A stretch of DNA of 64,000 nucleotides from Planctomyces sp. SH-PL14 (GTDB lineage Bacteria > Planctomycetota > Planctomycetia > Planctomycetales > Planctomycetaceae), in NCBI RefSeq assembly GCF_001610835.1, contig NZ_CP011270.1, forward strand, positions 1,116,001 through 1,180,000, read 5' to 3'. Below, one piece after another: positions 7,264 through 16,440 of the stretch (the stretch's first letter is position 1; each line of letters opens with the position of its first letter). The notes under the pieces were generated by a model, which was not told the origin of the DNA, did not search any database, and saw nothing but the letters and a program-made list of their open reading frames with translations. The translations under genes and the position numbers were made by a program.

Positions 7264-9159
7264 ATGCGAACCTCACTCTTCCGGAAGGTCTCACGCGGAT
7301 TGGCGGCCTGCGCGCTGTCGACGTGGGGACTCATGCACACCGCATACGCGCAGGAGCCTCTTCCGCCGCAACCGCAGCCCCCCCCTTCCCTGGAAGGGGC
7401 CGGGGGCGTCAGACCCACCTCGGCGCCGGCCAACGCCGCCGATGTGCGCGGCGGCGAGCACGTCTTTACGATCGCTCAACAGAAGTCCCGGATCAGCATC
7501 ATCCAGCTCCAGTCGCGGGTCTTGGAGCTTCCGAACCGGATCACCGTCGTCAAGGACTTCAACGAAGAGACGCTGGAAGTCACGGCACTCGCTTCGAACC
7601 GGGTTCTCGTCTTCGCCAAAGCCCCCGGTGCCACCTCGATCACGCTCGTCGATGAGTTCGACAACGCCTACACGGTCGACGTCTTCGTCGAGGCGGACGT
7701 CCGCGAGCTGCAGGCCTACATGGAGCGGCTGTTCCCCGGATCCGCGATCGAAGTCATCGCGCTGCGGGACAGCGTCGTCCTCCGCGGGTGGGTCACGGAA
7801 CCGGACCGCATCCCGCAGATGATCGCGGTCGCCAAGCAGTTCTACGCCAACGTCCACAACCAGATGCAGGTGGGCGGCGTCACGCAGGTCCAGCTCCACG
7901 TCAAGGTGCTGGAAGTCCAGCGGTCGCGGCTGCAGCGGATGGGAATCAACTGGCTGGGCGTCGGCCAGAACTTCTACGTGCACAGCGCTCCGGGGGCCCT
8001 CGCGCCGCTCACCAACGCCGCCATCGCGCCGGGACAGATTCCGGCCCCCATCGTGGGAGCCCAGGGGATCACGAACTCGGCCGTCCAGTTCGCCGTCACC
8101 GGCACCAACGGCTTCTTCCAGGCGTTCGTCGACGCCCTCCGCACCGAAAACCTGGCCAAGGTCCTGGCCGAGCCGGTCCTCGTCGTCAACAGCGGCCGCC
8201 CCGCCACGATGCTCTCCGGCGGTGAGTTCCCGGTCCTCGTCCCCGGCAGCGTCGGGACGACGACGATCCAGTTCCGCGAGTTCGGCGTCCGGATGGAAGC
8301 GGTCCCGATCGTCCTCGGCAACGGCCGGCTCCGGCTGGACATCGCGCCGGAAGTGAGCGAGCGGGACGTGCAGAACGCGGTCAGCGTGAACGGCTTCGTC
8401 GTCCCCGGCATCGTGACCCGCCGGGTCAACACGCAGGTCGAGATGCGGTTCGGCGAGACGCTGATGATCGGCGGGCTGATCTCGCGCCGGAAAGTCGGAA
8501 CGACGAACAAGCTCCCCTTCTTCGGCGAGCTGCCGTGGGTCGGGGCGGCCTTCCGCCGGACCAACTTCGAATGGGGCGAGACCGAGCTCCTGATTCTCGT
8601 GACGCCGCACATGGCGGCGCCGATGCAGGCCTGCCAGGTCCCGTTCCCAGGGATCGGCTACAACTCCGACGACCCGACCGACATCGAGCTCTATGCCGAC
8701 GGCATGCTGGAGGTCCCGTACTACGGTCCGGACTGCCCGGACGGGGCCTGCCCGGTTCCGGGCGCGATGCCCGCCCCCGGCCCGGCTCCCTACGGTGCTC
8801 CGCCGCTCGCCGCTCCGGTCGCCGCCCCGCCGGTCTCTCCCGAAGCCGCGGCTCCGATCCCCTCGGGTGAAGAAGTGATCCCGGCTCCGCCGGCCGCCAA
8901 TCCCCCGACCTCGGCCGACGCCGAGGACCCCGCCGCCCAGGGGCCGGCCCTGATCGAACGGACGTCGGGATCGGGTGTTTCGGCCAACCGCAGCCAGGCG
9001 ATCCCCATCGGGGAGATGACGAACCCCTTCCCGGGTCGTCGGACGGACGCCAGGAACACCAAGAAGACGACTGAAAAGGAATCGCGCTCTACGGAGACCC
9101 GCCCGTCGTCCAGAGCCATGCCGGGGTTGATCGGCCCGCGGAAGGGCTCTCCACCGTGA
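7264..9159 (+). CDS. cpaC: Tad pilus secretin CpaC/RcpA
   Basis: A 631-residue outer-membrane secretin through which the Flp pilus is extruded. A signal peptide (1-29, ending AYA-Q) is followed by the secretin-associated N-terminal domain (residues ~60-140, ending VDVFVEAD), a BON-like domain (~145-195), and the secretin domain proper (~210-460) with FREFGVRMEAVPIVL, RVNTQVEMRFGETLMIGGL and the terminal ELLILVTPHM. The last ~150 residues are Pro/Ala-rich and low-complexity, an unusual tail that might cross or bind the cell wall. GAGGTG lies upstream of the ATG. Confidence 0.94.
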   Translation: MRTSLFRKVSRGLAACALSTWGLMHTAYAQEPLPPQPQPPPSLEGAGGVRPTSAPANAADVRGGEHVFTIAQQKSRISIIQLQSRVLELPNRITVVKDFNEETLEVTALASNRVLVFAKAPGATSITLVDEFDNAYTVDVFVEADVRELQAYMERLFPGSAIEVIALRDSVVLRGWVTEPDRIPQMIAVAKQFYANVHNQMQVGGVTQVQLHVKVLEVQRSRLQRMGINWLGVGQNFYVHSAPGALAPLTNAAIAPGQIPAPIVGAQGITNSAVQFAVTGTNGFFQAFVDALRTENLAKVLAEPVLVVNSGRPATMLSGGEFPVLVPGSVGTTTIQFREFGVRMEAVPIVLGNGRLRLDIAPEVSERDVQNAVSVNGFVVPGIVTRRVNTQVEMRFGETLMIGGLISRRKVGTTNKLPFFGELPWVGAAFRRTNFEWGETELLILVTPHMAAPMQACQVPFPGIGYNSDDPTDIELYADGMLEVPYYGPDCPDGACPVPGAMPAPGPAPYGAPPLAAPVAAPPVSPEAAAPIPSGEEVIPAPPAANPPTSADAEDPAAQGPALIERTSGSGVSANRSQAIPIGEMTNPFPGRRTDARNTKKTTEKESRSTETRPSSRAMPGLIGPRKGSPP

Positions 9160-9264
9160 CGTTGCTCGGCGGCCCCGATGATCAGATCGAGTTGGCCGGG
9201 AGAGGAACGTCGCGAGCAGAGCGAACGGATGTCGGAACGACGGGGCCAGTGAGGGACTGAGGAC

Positions 9265-10473
9265 ATGAACGCGGTAGTTCGACTGGCGATCGTCGACCCC
9301 AATGACGGCACCCGTGCGTCGGTGAAGAATCTCCTCCTGGGGATCGACACCCTCTGGCTCGAGGCCGAGTGTTCGCGGTACGACTTCTTCACGGACCTGG
9401 TGAACCAGACCAAGCCGGACATTGCGCTGATCTCGCTCGACAACGATCCGCCGCGGGCCCTGGCGCTCGTGGCCCAGGTGAGCCAGGAGGTTCCGAGCTG
9501 CAGCGTGCTGGTGGTGAGCCGAAGTCAGGAAGGAAGCCTGATCCTGCAGGCGATGCGGAACGGTGCCAAGGAATTCCTCAGCGCCCCGCTCCGTCTCGAC
9601 GATTTCATGGCCGCACTCGACCGGTTGCAACTGACCGGTGGGGGCAAGTCGGGGGGCAAGGCTCGGGGGAGCCGTGTGGTCACGATCGTCGGGGCGAGCG
9701 GGGGCGTTGGTTGTACGGCTCTGGCCACCAACCTGGGCTGCATCCTCTCCCGCAACAAGGAAAACAGCGTGGCGGTGATCGACCTCGATCTCGCCCTGGG
9801 CGACGCGGACGTGTGGCTCGACATCATTCCCGACTACACGATCCAGGACGTGGCCGAGAACATCTCGCGGCTCGACTACTCGCTCCTCAAGCGGTCGCTG
9901 ACGCAGCACTCGAGCGGCTGCTTCCTGCTGCCGCGGCCGATCCACATGGAGGAACGGCCGCCGGTGACGCCGGACCAGCTCCAGCGGGTGATCGCGCTCC
10001 TCAAGGCGACGTTCTCGCACCTCATCATGGACGTCAGCAAGACGTTCACGCCCGTCGACCTGGCGGCGATGGAGGTCTCCGACACGGTCCTCGTCATCAC
10101 GCAGCTTGACCTGCCGTGCCTGCGGAACGTCGTCCGTATCACGCAGTTCCTCGAAGAACGCGGGATGGCGGAAAAGACGAAGATCATCGTCAACCGGATG
10201 GGTCTCGAGGACGCGCAGATCAGTCTCAACAAGGCGCTCGACACGATCGGGCGTGAGATCTTCGCGCAGGTCCCCAACGAGTACGCCACGATCGTGGAGT
10301 CCCGCAACAACGGTGTGCCGCTCATCGAGCAGGCGCCGCGGGCCCGGGTCACCAAAGCGATCGAGGCGCTGGCCGGCCTGATCGACGCGAACTCGGTGAC
10401 CGAGGGGGGGACGGCGAGCCCGATCGAGAAGCCCAAGCGGCGGCTGTTCGGCTTCCTCAGCGGCTCGAAGTAG
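9265..10473 (+). CDS. cpaE: pilus-localising ATPase-like protein TadZ/CpaE
   Basis: A 402-residue MinD/ParA-superfamily protein that positions Tad machines. Residues 1-125 form a receiver-like domain with the Asp-rich start (IVDPND). The deviant Walker motif at 143-151 reads GASGGVGCT: both the signature Lys and the P-loop Lys of KGGVGKT are missing, as in several TadZ proteins described as atypical ATPases. The Walker A' strand VIDLDLALGDADVW and the MDVSKTF segment are kept. GAGGGA lies nine bases before the ATG. No tadA, tadB or tadC follows; the next gene is on the other strand. Confidence 0.9.
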   Translation: MNAVVRLAIVDPNDGTRASVKNLLLGIDTLWLEAECSRYDFFTDLVNQTKPDIALISLDNDPPRALALVAQVSQEVPSCSVLVVSRSQEGSLILQAMRNGAKEFLSAPLRLDDFMAALDRLQLTGGGKSGGKARGSRVVTIVGASGGVGCTALATNLGCILSRNKENSVAVIDLDLALGDADVWLDIIPDYTIQDVAENISRLDYSLLKRSLTQHSSGCFLLPRPIHMEERPPVTPDQLQRVIALLKATFSHLIMDVSKTFTPVDLAAMEVSDTVLVITQLDLPCLRNVVRITQFLEERGMAEKTKIIVNRMGLEDAQISLNKALDTIGREIFAQVPNEYATIVESRNNGVPLIEQAPRARVTKAIEALAGLIDANSVTEGGTASPIEKPKRRLFGFLSGSK

Positions 10474-10698
10474 TCTGCGTTCGGCGAGAGGCGCCGGAAG
10501 AGGTTGAGGCCAGGTGGTCAGCGAGGTTCTGTCGCGGCCCGCCTCGTGTTCGTCCTGTGTCGAGGCTGGACAGTCTCGTCGGGACGGTCTTGTCTCGTCC
10601 CTGGTTTCTAGAGTCCGGGGACAGCCCTGCGCCGCGCGCTCGTCGGCGTCTTGATCTGAAGCACTGGCGGAGATTCCGCCGTCTGAGTGACGCCCGCG

Positions 10699-11121
10699 TT
10701 ATTCCCAGTGGGGGGGCGGCAGGCGGGTTTCGTTGACCGGGAGCTTTTCGAGGACCGGCTTCAGGCGGTCGAACGTAAAGCCGTACTGGGCGGACTTGGT
10801 GACGAAGCAGAGGTTGTCCCACCGCTCCTGCGTGAACTGCTTGATCACGAAATCGAAACAACAGGGATCGTGGCGGGGGATGAAGTCCATGAGGCGGAAG
10901 TAGACCGGGCCGAATTCCCGGTAGAAGGTGACTCCGCTCATGTGCTCGAACAGGCAGTGCCGGACGAACTTGATCCAGTAGTGCCGGTTCCACTCGTAGA
11001 GCGCCGAACAGCCGCAGTCATGCCGGGCCTTCTCGCTCTCGATCCACTTGTGTTTCCACGCTTCGAAGCGAGCGCTTTCATAGACGCTCCGCTGCGGGAT
11101 TTCGCATTGTTGATCGATCAT
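10699..11121 (-). CDS. hypothetical protein rich in Cys and aromatic residues
   Basis: A 140-residue soluble protein not assigned to a family. It is unusually rich in Trp, Tyr, Phe, His and Cys (HDCGCSALYEWNRHYW, HDPCCFDF), which suggests a metal- or cofactor-binding site, though no known motif is complete. ATG 11121 was chosen with AGGCGG upstream; the frame is open further upstream, but that part reads through the repeat region and is not protein-like. It converges with cpaE, with 225 bp between them. Function unknown. Confidence 0.7.
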   Translation of the reverse strand: MIDQQCEIPQRSVYESARFEAWKHKWIESEKARHDCGCSALYEWNRHYWIKFVRHCLFEHMSGVTFYREFGPVYFRLMDFIPRHDPCCFDFVIKQFTQERWDNLCFVTKSAQYGFTFDRLKPVLEKLPVNETRLPPPHWE

Positions 11122-12216
11122 GCGCCGCCTGCGAATCGGACCACCCTTGCCGGCGGGCGGGGGCTTGTGGACTCCCGACCATCGGTTTGCGACAGATGAC
11201 GCGGTGTCTGTCCGGTTCCAAGCCGGAGCGGACACAGATCTGTCTGGAAAGTCATGAAGTCGACAGGGTCGCCGGCTCCATATTCCTTTCCTTCTTCCAA
11301 AGTTAGCTCGCGATTCATTCATCGGAAAGATTGTCTCGAAAACTTTTTCCGATCCGTTCTTGACAGACGTGGAAGCAGGTGAGCTTACGGGCGTGTCACC
11401 GGATGGCCCCCCAATGTGCCTGGCTGACTGGGGTCCAGGGGGTACTCCTGGTAAGGGGCCTGTGTTGTTTTTTGGCCCTTTGCCCGCCGGAGGCCTGGCC
11501 GTCGAGAGATGTCTGAAGGAGTGAGTATCCAAGCGCGGACAACGTGCCGTATGCCCCCCACCTCTACACTCGGGGCTTGCAAAGCGAGCGGTGTGGTTTG
11601 AAGGAGTCCTCAACGCGGATGCCACAAAACGGCCGTCCGTTGTGTCCCACGGTTCCTCATGGAAGCGCCTCCGGCGGCAAGGGGTGACCCCCTTGACCCC
11701 GGCTGCCGTCGCACATCGGGTTTGAGCAAATAACGTCGTGCCGGCCAGGACGCGGTTTGACACCCAACCACCAGATGTAGAGCCCGCTGTCCATGTCAAC
11801 GCGAGTTCTGACACAAGATCGATGAATTCCTTTACAACCCGCAAACCGCCTCTTAGTCTTTGCCCCGTGGTTCGACGGCCGGCAGAAATTGCCGCACCGA
11901 CGAAACCAAACGGCGCGTAGCCAGTCCCGGCTACGGTCGATGCCGACCAATGGATTGGTCTGGCGATACCAGGGAGGGGTGCTCAATGGTCCGCAATGAC
12001 TCTGGGATCCGCACGGAATCCAGCTGCCGCGGATCACGATCTGGAATGGCGAATCACCAGATCCTCGTGTGCTCTCGGCGCGAATCCGGCCTCCACGGCC
12101 GCCCGTCCGCGCTCGACTCTCTGACCATCGCGTTCGCATCGATTTGACGGAACGCCGCAATCACTCGTGACGACCGCCCCATGAGGGAGCGGGCTTACAC
12201 TCAGGGAAGGCAAGAC
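11122..12216. other. 1.1-kb intergenic stretch containing repeat copy A
   Basis: This long divergent region lies between the Cys/aromatic-rich gene and the amidotransferase-like gene. Repeat copy A covers 11431-11750. The remaining ~750 bp show no gene with a ribosome-binding site and coherent composition; a 66-codon minus-strand frame at 11118-11318 was considered and dropped. Confidence 0.6.
11431..11750 (+). repeat. 300-bp dispersed repeat, copy A (divergent variant)
   Basis: It begins GGGTCCAGGGGG and ends TCGTGCCGGCCAGGA. It shares the core blocks GAGAGATGTCTGAAGGAG, GGAGTCCTCAACGC and GCCTCCGGCGGCAAGGGG with the other copies. Like copy D, the left hairpin loop is replaced by GGCCTGTGTTGTTTTTTGG. 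It is more diverged than copies B, C, F and G and lies between divergently transcribed genes. Confidence 0.85.
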
Positions 12217-12993
12217 ATGAACTCCAAGCCACTCATCGGTATCAACGCGGATTTCCGTCCCGCCAAAGGCAACGCTTACCCCTTCGCCTGGTCCCATGCC
12301 GGCTACTTCGACTGCGTGACCGCCGCCGGCGGCATCCCGGTCCTCCTCCCGCCGGTCGCCGATCCGAACGACCTTCGCCAGGTCCTCTCCCGCCTCGACG
12401 GCGTGGTCCTCTCCGGCTGCAAGCTCGATCTCGATCCGACCCGCCTCGGAATGGACCCGCATCCGGTCACCCGCCCGATGCCCCCCCGCCGCGAAGAGTT
12501 CGACCGCCGCCTCGCCAAGATGGTCTACGAGATGAAGGTCCCGACCCTCGCCATCGGTATGGGGATGGTCACCCTCAACCTGATGGCCGGCGGCACCGTC
12601 TTCCAGTACCTGCCGGACGACGTCCTCAAGTCCCTCTCCCACCGCGACACCGTCGAAGCCTGCCTGCGGCACGTCATCGAGATCGTCCCCGGCACCAAGA
12701 TGGACACGATCTACGGCCCGGGCGAAATCCGCGTCAACAGCGATCACCACATGGGGATCGACCAGGTCGCCCCGTCGTTCCGCGTCTCGGCGACCGCGAT
12801 GGACGGCGTCGTCGAAGCGTACGAGTCGATCGAAGACAACTGGTGGTGCCTCGGCGTGCAGTTCCATCCGCACGATGAAACCGCCTCGGCCCTCGACATG
12901 CAGGTCTTCGAAGCGTTCGTCGAAGGGGTCCGCTTCCAGCAGGTCGACGCCGAAGACAACATCCTCTCCCTCGCGGGCCGCCGCGCCGCCTGA
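12217..12993 (+). CDS. peptidase C26/PuuD-like class I glutamine amidotransferase homologue lacking the catalytic Cys
   Basis: A 258-residue protein with the fold of gamma-glutamyl-GABA hydrolases (PuuD family): PLIGINADFR start, GGIPVLLPP, DGVVLSGC, MPPRREEFD, VNSDHH, GVQFHP. The nucleophile elbow, normally ICRG with the active Cys, reads IGMG (residues 113-116), so Cys is Gly at 114. His 217 of the triad is kept; the usual HPE is HPHDE. Hydrolysis by the standard mechanism is therefore unlikely, and a binding or regulatory role is possible. GGAAGG sits eight bases before the ATG. It converges with cyanophycin synthetase across a shared terminator. Confidence 0.85.
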   Translation: MNSKPLIGINADFRPAKGNAYPFAWSHAGYFDCVTAAGGIPVLLPPVADPNDLRQVLSRLDGVVLSGCKLDLDPTRLGMDPHPVTRPMPPRREEFDRRLAKMVYEMKVPTLAIGMGMVTLNLMAGGTVFQYLPDDVLKSLSHRDTVEACLRHVIEIVPGTKMDTIYGPGEIRVNSDHHMGIDQVAPSFRVSATAMDGVVEAYESIEDNWWCLGVQFHPHDETASALDMQVFEAFVEGVRFQQVDAEDNILSLAGRRAA

Positions 12994-13044
12994 GCCGTCG
13001 CGATTGCCGGCCCCGCGTTCCTGAACGAACGGGGCTCTGAAACG

Positions 13045-13100
13045 AACAAGGCCTGGTGTTCAGGCGAGCCAACGCTCGCCGCGACACCAGGCCTTTTGTT
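13045..13100. terminator. bidirectional terminator
   Basis: AACAAGGCCTGGTGT pairs with ACACCAGGCCTTTTGTT, with an inner GGCGAGC/GCTCGCC hairpin. It lies between the convergent amidotransferase-like gene and cphA and should serve both. Confidence 0.85.
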
Positions 13101-13165
13101 CTTGGAGAGGGGGCTCATCGCCCCCTCATCGCTTCCCGCTCATCGTTCGATCAGGACATCCGACG

Positions 13166-15802
13166 TTACTGCCGGGTCCGCTGCTGGAGCGGGACCGGCA
13201 GATGCACGCCGTACCGCTGCCGCAGATATTCGACCGTCTCGTCGACGACGTCCGCCTGGATCACCATCAGTTCTTCGGGGTCGAGCTTCGAGAGAGCCAG
13301 CTCGCACGCGGCGAGCGCCCCCTGGACCTGGCAGACCTTCGTCGTCCGGCCCCCTTCGCCGATCCCCTGCGAGATCAGCTTGATGATCTCGCCCGGTTCG
13401 CGGCCGCGGCAGTAGTCCCCTTCATAGAGGACCACGCGGTCGAAGTTCGTCTTGAGGATCTCCCCCTGCCGGACGAGGTCTTGGTCCCGCCGGTCGCCGG
13501 CGGTCGAGTAGACGATCGCCCGCTTGCGGTGAGGGAACCCCTGGATGGCATCGACGAGAGCGATCAGGGCCGACGAGTTGTGGCCGTAGTCGATGACGAC
13601 GGTCGCGCCGTTGATGTCGAGGATGTTGAACCGTCCCGGGTTCTGGTCGAACGTCGGGATGAAGTTCTCCGCCCGGATCCGGATCAGCTCGGCCGGGATC
13701 CCCAGCCCCCACGCGGCGGCGATCGCCGAGAGGGTGTTCTCGACCTGGAACCCGATGCGGCCGGCGTGCGTCAGCGGCACACGGTCGAGGGACATCAGGT
13801 TGATCTCGTGATCGCCGGTCGCCAGGACCACCGTGTTGTCACGGGTGTAGACCGCACGGCCCCCCTTGCGGCGGTGCTCGGCAATGACCTCGTTCTCGCC
13901 CGAGCGGGCAAAGAAGATCACGCTACCAGGGCACTTCGGAGCCATCTCGACGACAAGCGGATCGGCGGCGTTCAGGATCGCGTAGCCGGTCGTGGCCACC
14001 ACATCGACGATGCAGCGTTTGACCTTCGCCAGTTTCTCGAGCGTATCGATGTCGTTGAGGCCGAGGTGGTCCCCTTCGCCGATGTTCGTGACGACGGCGA
14101 TGTCGCAGCGGTCAAAGCCGAGACCTTCGCGGAGGATCCCCCCGCGGGCGGTTTCGAGAACCGCCATCTCGACCTTGGGATTCGCCAAGACGGCGCGGGC
14201 GCTCTTGGGCCCGCTGCAGTCGCCGACATCGATCCGCCGATCGCCGATCGTGATCCCGTCGGTGCAGGTGAACCCGACGCACTTGTTCGTCCCCCGCAGG
14301 ATGTGGGCGATGAACCGCGTGGTCGTCGTTTTCCCGTTGACGCCGGTGACGGCGACGACCGGAATCCGGCCCGCCTGGTTGTTCGGGAACATCATATCGA
14401 TGAACGCTTCGCCGACCGGCCGGGGGGTCCCCGACGACGGGAAGACGTGCATCCGCAGCCCCGGGGCCGCGTTGACCTCGACGAACCGTCCCCCCGACTG
14501 CTCGAGCGGCACGGAGACGGAGGTCGCCACGAGATCGATCCCGGCGACATCGAGACCGACGACTCCGGCCGCTTCGACGGCACGGGCGGCGATCTCCGGA
14601 TGGACCTCATCGGTCACATCGGCGGCGGTCCCGCCGGTGCTGAGGTTCGCGTTGCGGCGGATCAGGACGACCTGGCCCCGCTCTGGAACCGATTCCGCCG
14701 TCATCCCCTGCTCCGCCAGGACCGCGGTGGCGATCGAGTCGAGCTTGAGCTTGCTGAGCGGGGTGGCGTGATAGTCCCCGCGGCGCGGATCGGCGTTGGC
14801 GATATCGATCAGGTCGGAAATCGTGTGGGCGCCGTCACCGATGAGCTGGGCCGGTTCGCGCTTGGCGGCGGCGATCAGCTTGCCGTTGATGACGAGGAGG
14901 CGGTAATCCCCCCCCGCGACGTACTGCTCGACGAGGACCTTCGAGCTCTCCTCGCGGGCGTTCCGGTACGCCTGACGGACCTGCTCTTCGGTTGTCAGGT
15001 TGAGGGCGACGCCCCGCCCCTGGTTGCCGTCCTGCGGCTTGACGACGACCGGCAGGCCGATGTCCTGCGCCGTCTCCCACGCTTCGGTCTCGCTGAACAC
15101 CGGCTCCCCTTGCGGAACCGGGACGCCGACTTCCGCCAGCAGACGGCGGGTCAGTTCCTTGTCCTGGGCAATCGCTTCGCCGATGGCGCTCGTCCGGTCG
15201 GTCTCGGCGGCGCGGATCCGCCGCTGGTGGACGCCGTGGCCGAACTGGATCAGGCTTTCGTCGTTCAGCCGGCGATACGGAATCCCCCGCTTCACGGCGG
15301 CGTCGACGATCGACTTCGTGCTCGGGCCGAGGCAGACGTCCTGCACCAGGTCCCGCAGGCGGGCGATTTCTTCGACGATGTCGAACGGGCGATCGTAGAC
15401 CGCCGCCAGGCAGAGCCGCAGACCGGTCTGCAGCGCCTCGCGGCCGAGCTTCTCTTCGTGAAATTCGATCGCGACTTTGTAAACGCCTTCTTCATTGCTT
15501 TCGCGGGCGCGGCCGAATCCGACTTCGTTCCCGGCCAGCGTCTGGAGTTCGAGCGTCACGTGCTCGAGGATGTGGCCCATCCAGGTCCCGCGGCGGAGGC
15601 GCTCAAAGAAGCCGCCCCGTTCGCCCACGCTGCAGCGATGTTCGATCATGGACGGCAGCCACGCCATGACCCGTTCATTGAAACCCGGGAGCGAATCCGA
15701 CGGGCTGTCCTTCAGTTCCTGCAAATCCACCCATGCTTCGAGTACGGGAAAATTTGCCCAGATGTTTGGACCCCGCAAGGCGAGCACTTTGCGGATTTCC
15801 AT
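13166..15802 (-). CDS. cphA: cyanophycin synthetase
   Basis: An 878-residue CphA, the enzyme that polymerises Asp and Arg into cyanophycin (multi-L-arginyl-poly-L-aspartate), an intracellular nitrogen store. Domains in order: N-terminal domain (1-160; RGPNIWANFPVLE start), ATP-grasp domain (~210-480; VVVKPQDGNQGRGV, NLSTGGTA, FVEVNAAPG), and Mur-ligase-like domain with the P-loop GVNGKTTT at 487-494 and the late DYGHN element. Length and order match CphA1. ATG 15802 was chosen because GAGGA lies directly upstream and the family N-terminus begins there. No cyanophycinase (cphB) is present in the window. Next to it are genes of the same metabolic theme. Confidence 0.96.
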   Translation of the reverse strand: MEIRKVLALRGPNIWANFPVLEAWVDLQELKDSPSDSLPGFNERVMAWLPSMIEHRCSVGERGGFFERLRRGTWMGHILEHVTLELQTLAGNEVGFGRARESNEEGVYKVAIEFHEEKLGREALQTGLRLCLAAVYDRPFDIVEEIARLRDLVQDVCLGPSTKSIVDAAVKRGIPYRRLNDESLIQFGHGVHQRRIRAAETDRTSAIGEAIAQDKELTRRLLAEVGVPVPQGEPVFSETEAWETAQDIGLPVVVKPQDGNQGRGVALNLTTEEQVRQAYRNAREESSKVLVEQYVAGGDYRLLVINGKLIAAAKREPAQLIGDGAHTISDLIDIANADPRRGDYHATPLSKLKLDSIATAVLAEQGMTAESVPERGQVVLIRRNANLSTGGTAADVTDEVHPEIAARAVEAAGVVGLDVAGIDLVATSVSVPLEQSGGRFVEVNAAPGLRMHVFPSSGTPRPVGEAFIDMMFPNNQAGRIPVVAVTGVNGKTTTTRFIAHILRGTNKCVGFTCTDGITIGDRRIDVGDCSGPKSARAVLANPKVEMAVLETARGGILREGLGFDRCDIAVVTNIGEGDHLGLNDIDTLEKLAKVKRCIVDVVATTGYAILNAADPLVVEMAPKCPGSVIFFARSGENEVIAEHRRKGGRAVYTRDNTVVLATGDHEINLMSLDRVPLTHAGRIGFQVENTLSAIAAAWGLGIPAELIRIRAENFIPTFDQNPGRFNILDINGATVVIDYGHNSSALIALVDAIQGFPHRKRAIVYSTAGDRRDQDLVRQGEILKTNFDRVVLYEGDYCRGREPGEIIKLISQGIGEGGRTTKVCQVQGALAACELALSKLDPEELMVIQADVVDETVEYLRQRYGVHLPVPLQQRTRQ

Positions 15803-16440
15803 ACTGTCCTCAGTCACACCGTTGTATCGATCAACGAAGTCGTTCCGTGGGAAACTGCCGGTCACGGAAGACCCGGCGATTGCGTCAGCACTTGACGGAA
15901 AGCAGGCAGACTTGAAGTTGTTTCAAACTTCGATCACCTCAAGTGCGGGACCGGGGTGAATTCGTTCCACCTCTCCCGGCTGCCAGGGCTGGAGACACGT
16001 TTCCCGCAATCACATCGGAAAAAGTGTCGCTCCAGATTTGTCAAAGCGTCATCTTGCCGTATCCCACGTCCTCTCCGGGACGGTCGCTTCGACATCGTCA
16101 GAGTCTTCGGCAGGCACGAGCCTGATGTCCCGGCGACCATGGCCGTACTCATCAAGATTCGCACCCGTGTGCGACGCCTATTATTGTCGAGTCGTGGTGG
16201 AACTCCAGTGTTTCTCTCCAGAATCCTGACTGGACTCCACCCGGGGGCTGATAAAGGTCTCCCCATCTGCATCACCTGTTCCATTTTGGAGTCATGAAGG
16301 CCGCGTCCGGGCCCAGACCGCGGCGGCCGGAATCCGACTCCCATTGTTTAACCCGCCCGCCGGCAATAGATTGCGTCGCGCTGGTCTCCGGCGGCCATGG
16401 CGTGGCAGCATCTCATTGATAAACAACGACTTACCTGACC
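15803..16440. other. 638-bp divergent regulatory region of the cyanophycin locus
   Basis: It separates cphA (leftward) from the ABC transporter gene (rightward). No gene or repeat was recognised; a 52-codon plus-strand frame at 16137 lacks a ribosome-binding site. Promoters for both directions must lie here. Confidence 0.5.

Noticed and set aside
7291-10020. About 900-codon minus-strand frame across the secretin and TadZ genes
   Set aside because: It spans two well-supported genes and the gap between them, has Arg/His/Asp-rich composition and no start signal; antisense shadow.
11118-11318. 66-codon minus-strand frame upstream of the Cys/aromatic-rich gene
   Set aside because: No ribosome-binding site, overlaps the better start at 11121, and Pro/Arg-rich second half; not convincing.
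11431-11750. Repeat copy as an insertion sequence or group II intron
   Set aside because: No transposase or reverse transcriptase, no target-site duplication visible at the ends, and no intron domain V-like hairpin was recognised.
13202-15895. Very long open frame (about 900 codons) on the plus strand opposite cphA
   Set aside because: It mirrors cphA, is Asp/Arg/Gly-rich with no domain, and is explained by the high GC3 of the real gene. Similar antisense frames opposite cpaC/cpaE, the DUF1592 gene and the RND exporter were rejected for the same reason.
16137-16295. 52-codon plus-strand frame in the cphA-ABC gap
   Set aside because: No Shine-Dalgarno and codon use unlike the neighbours.
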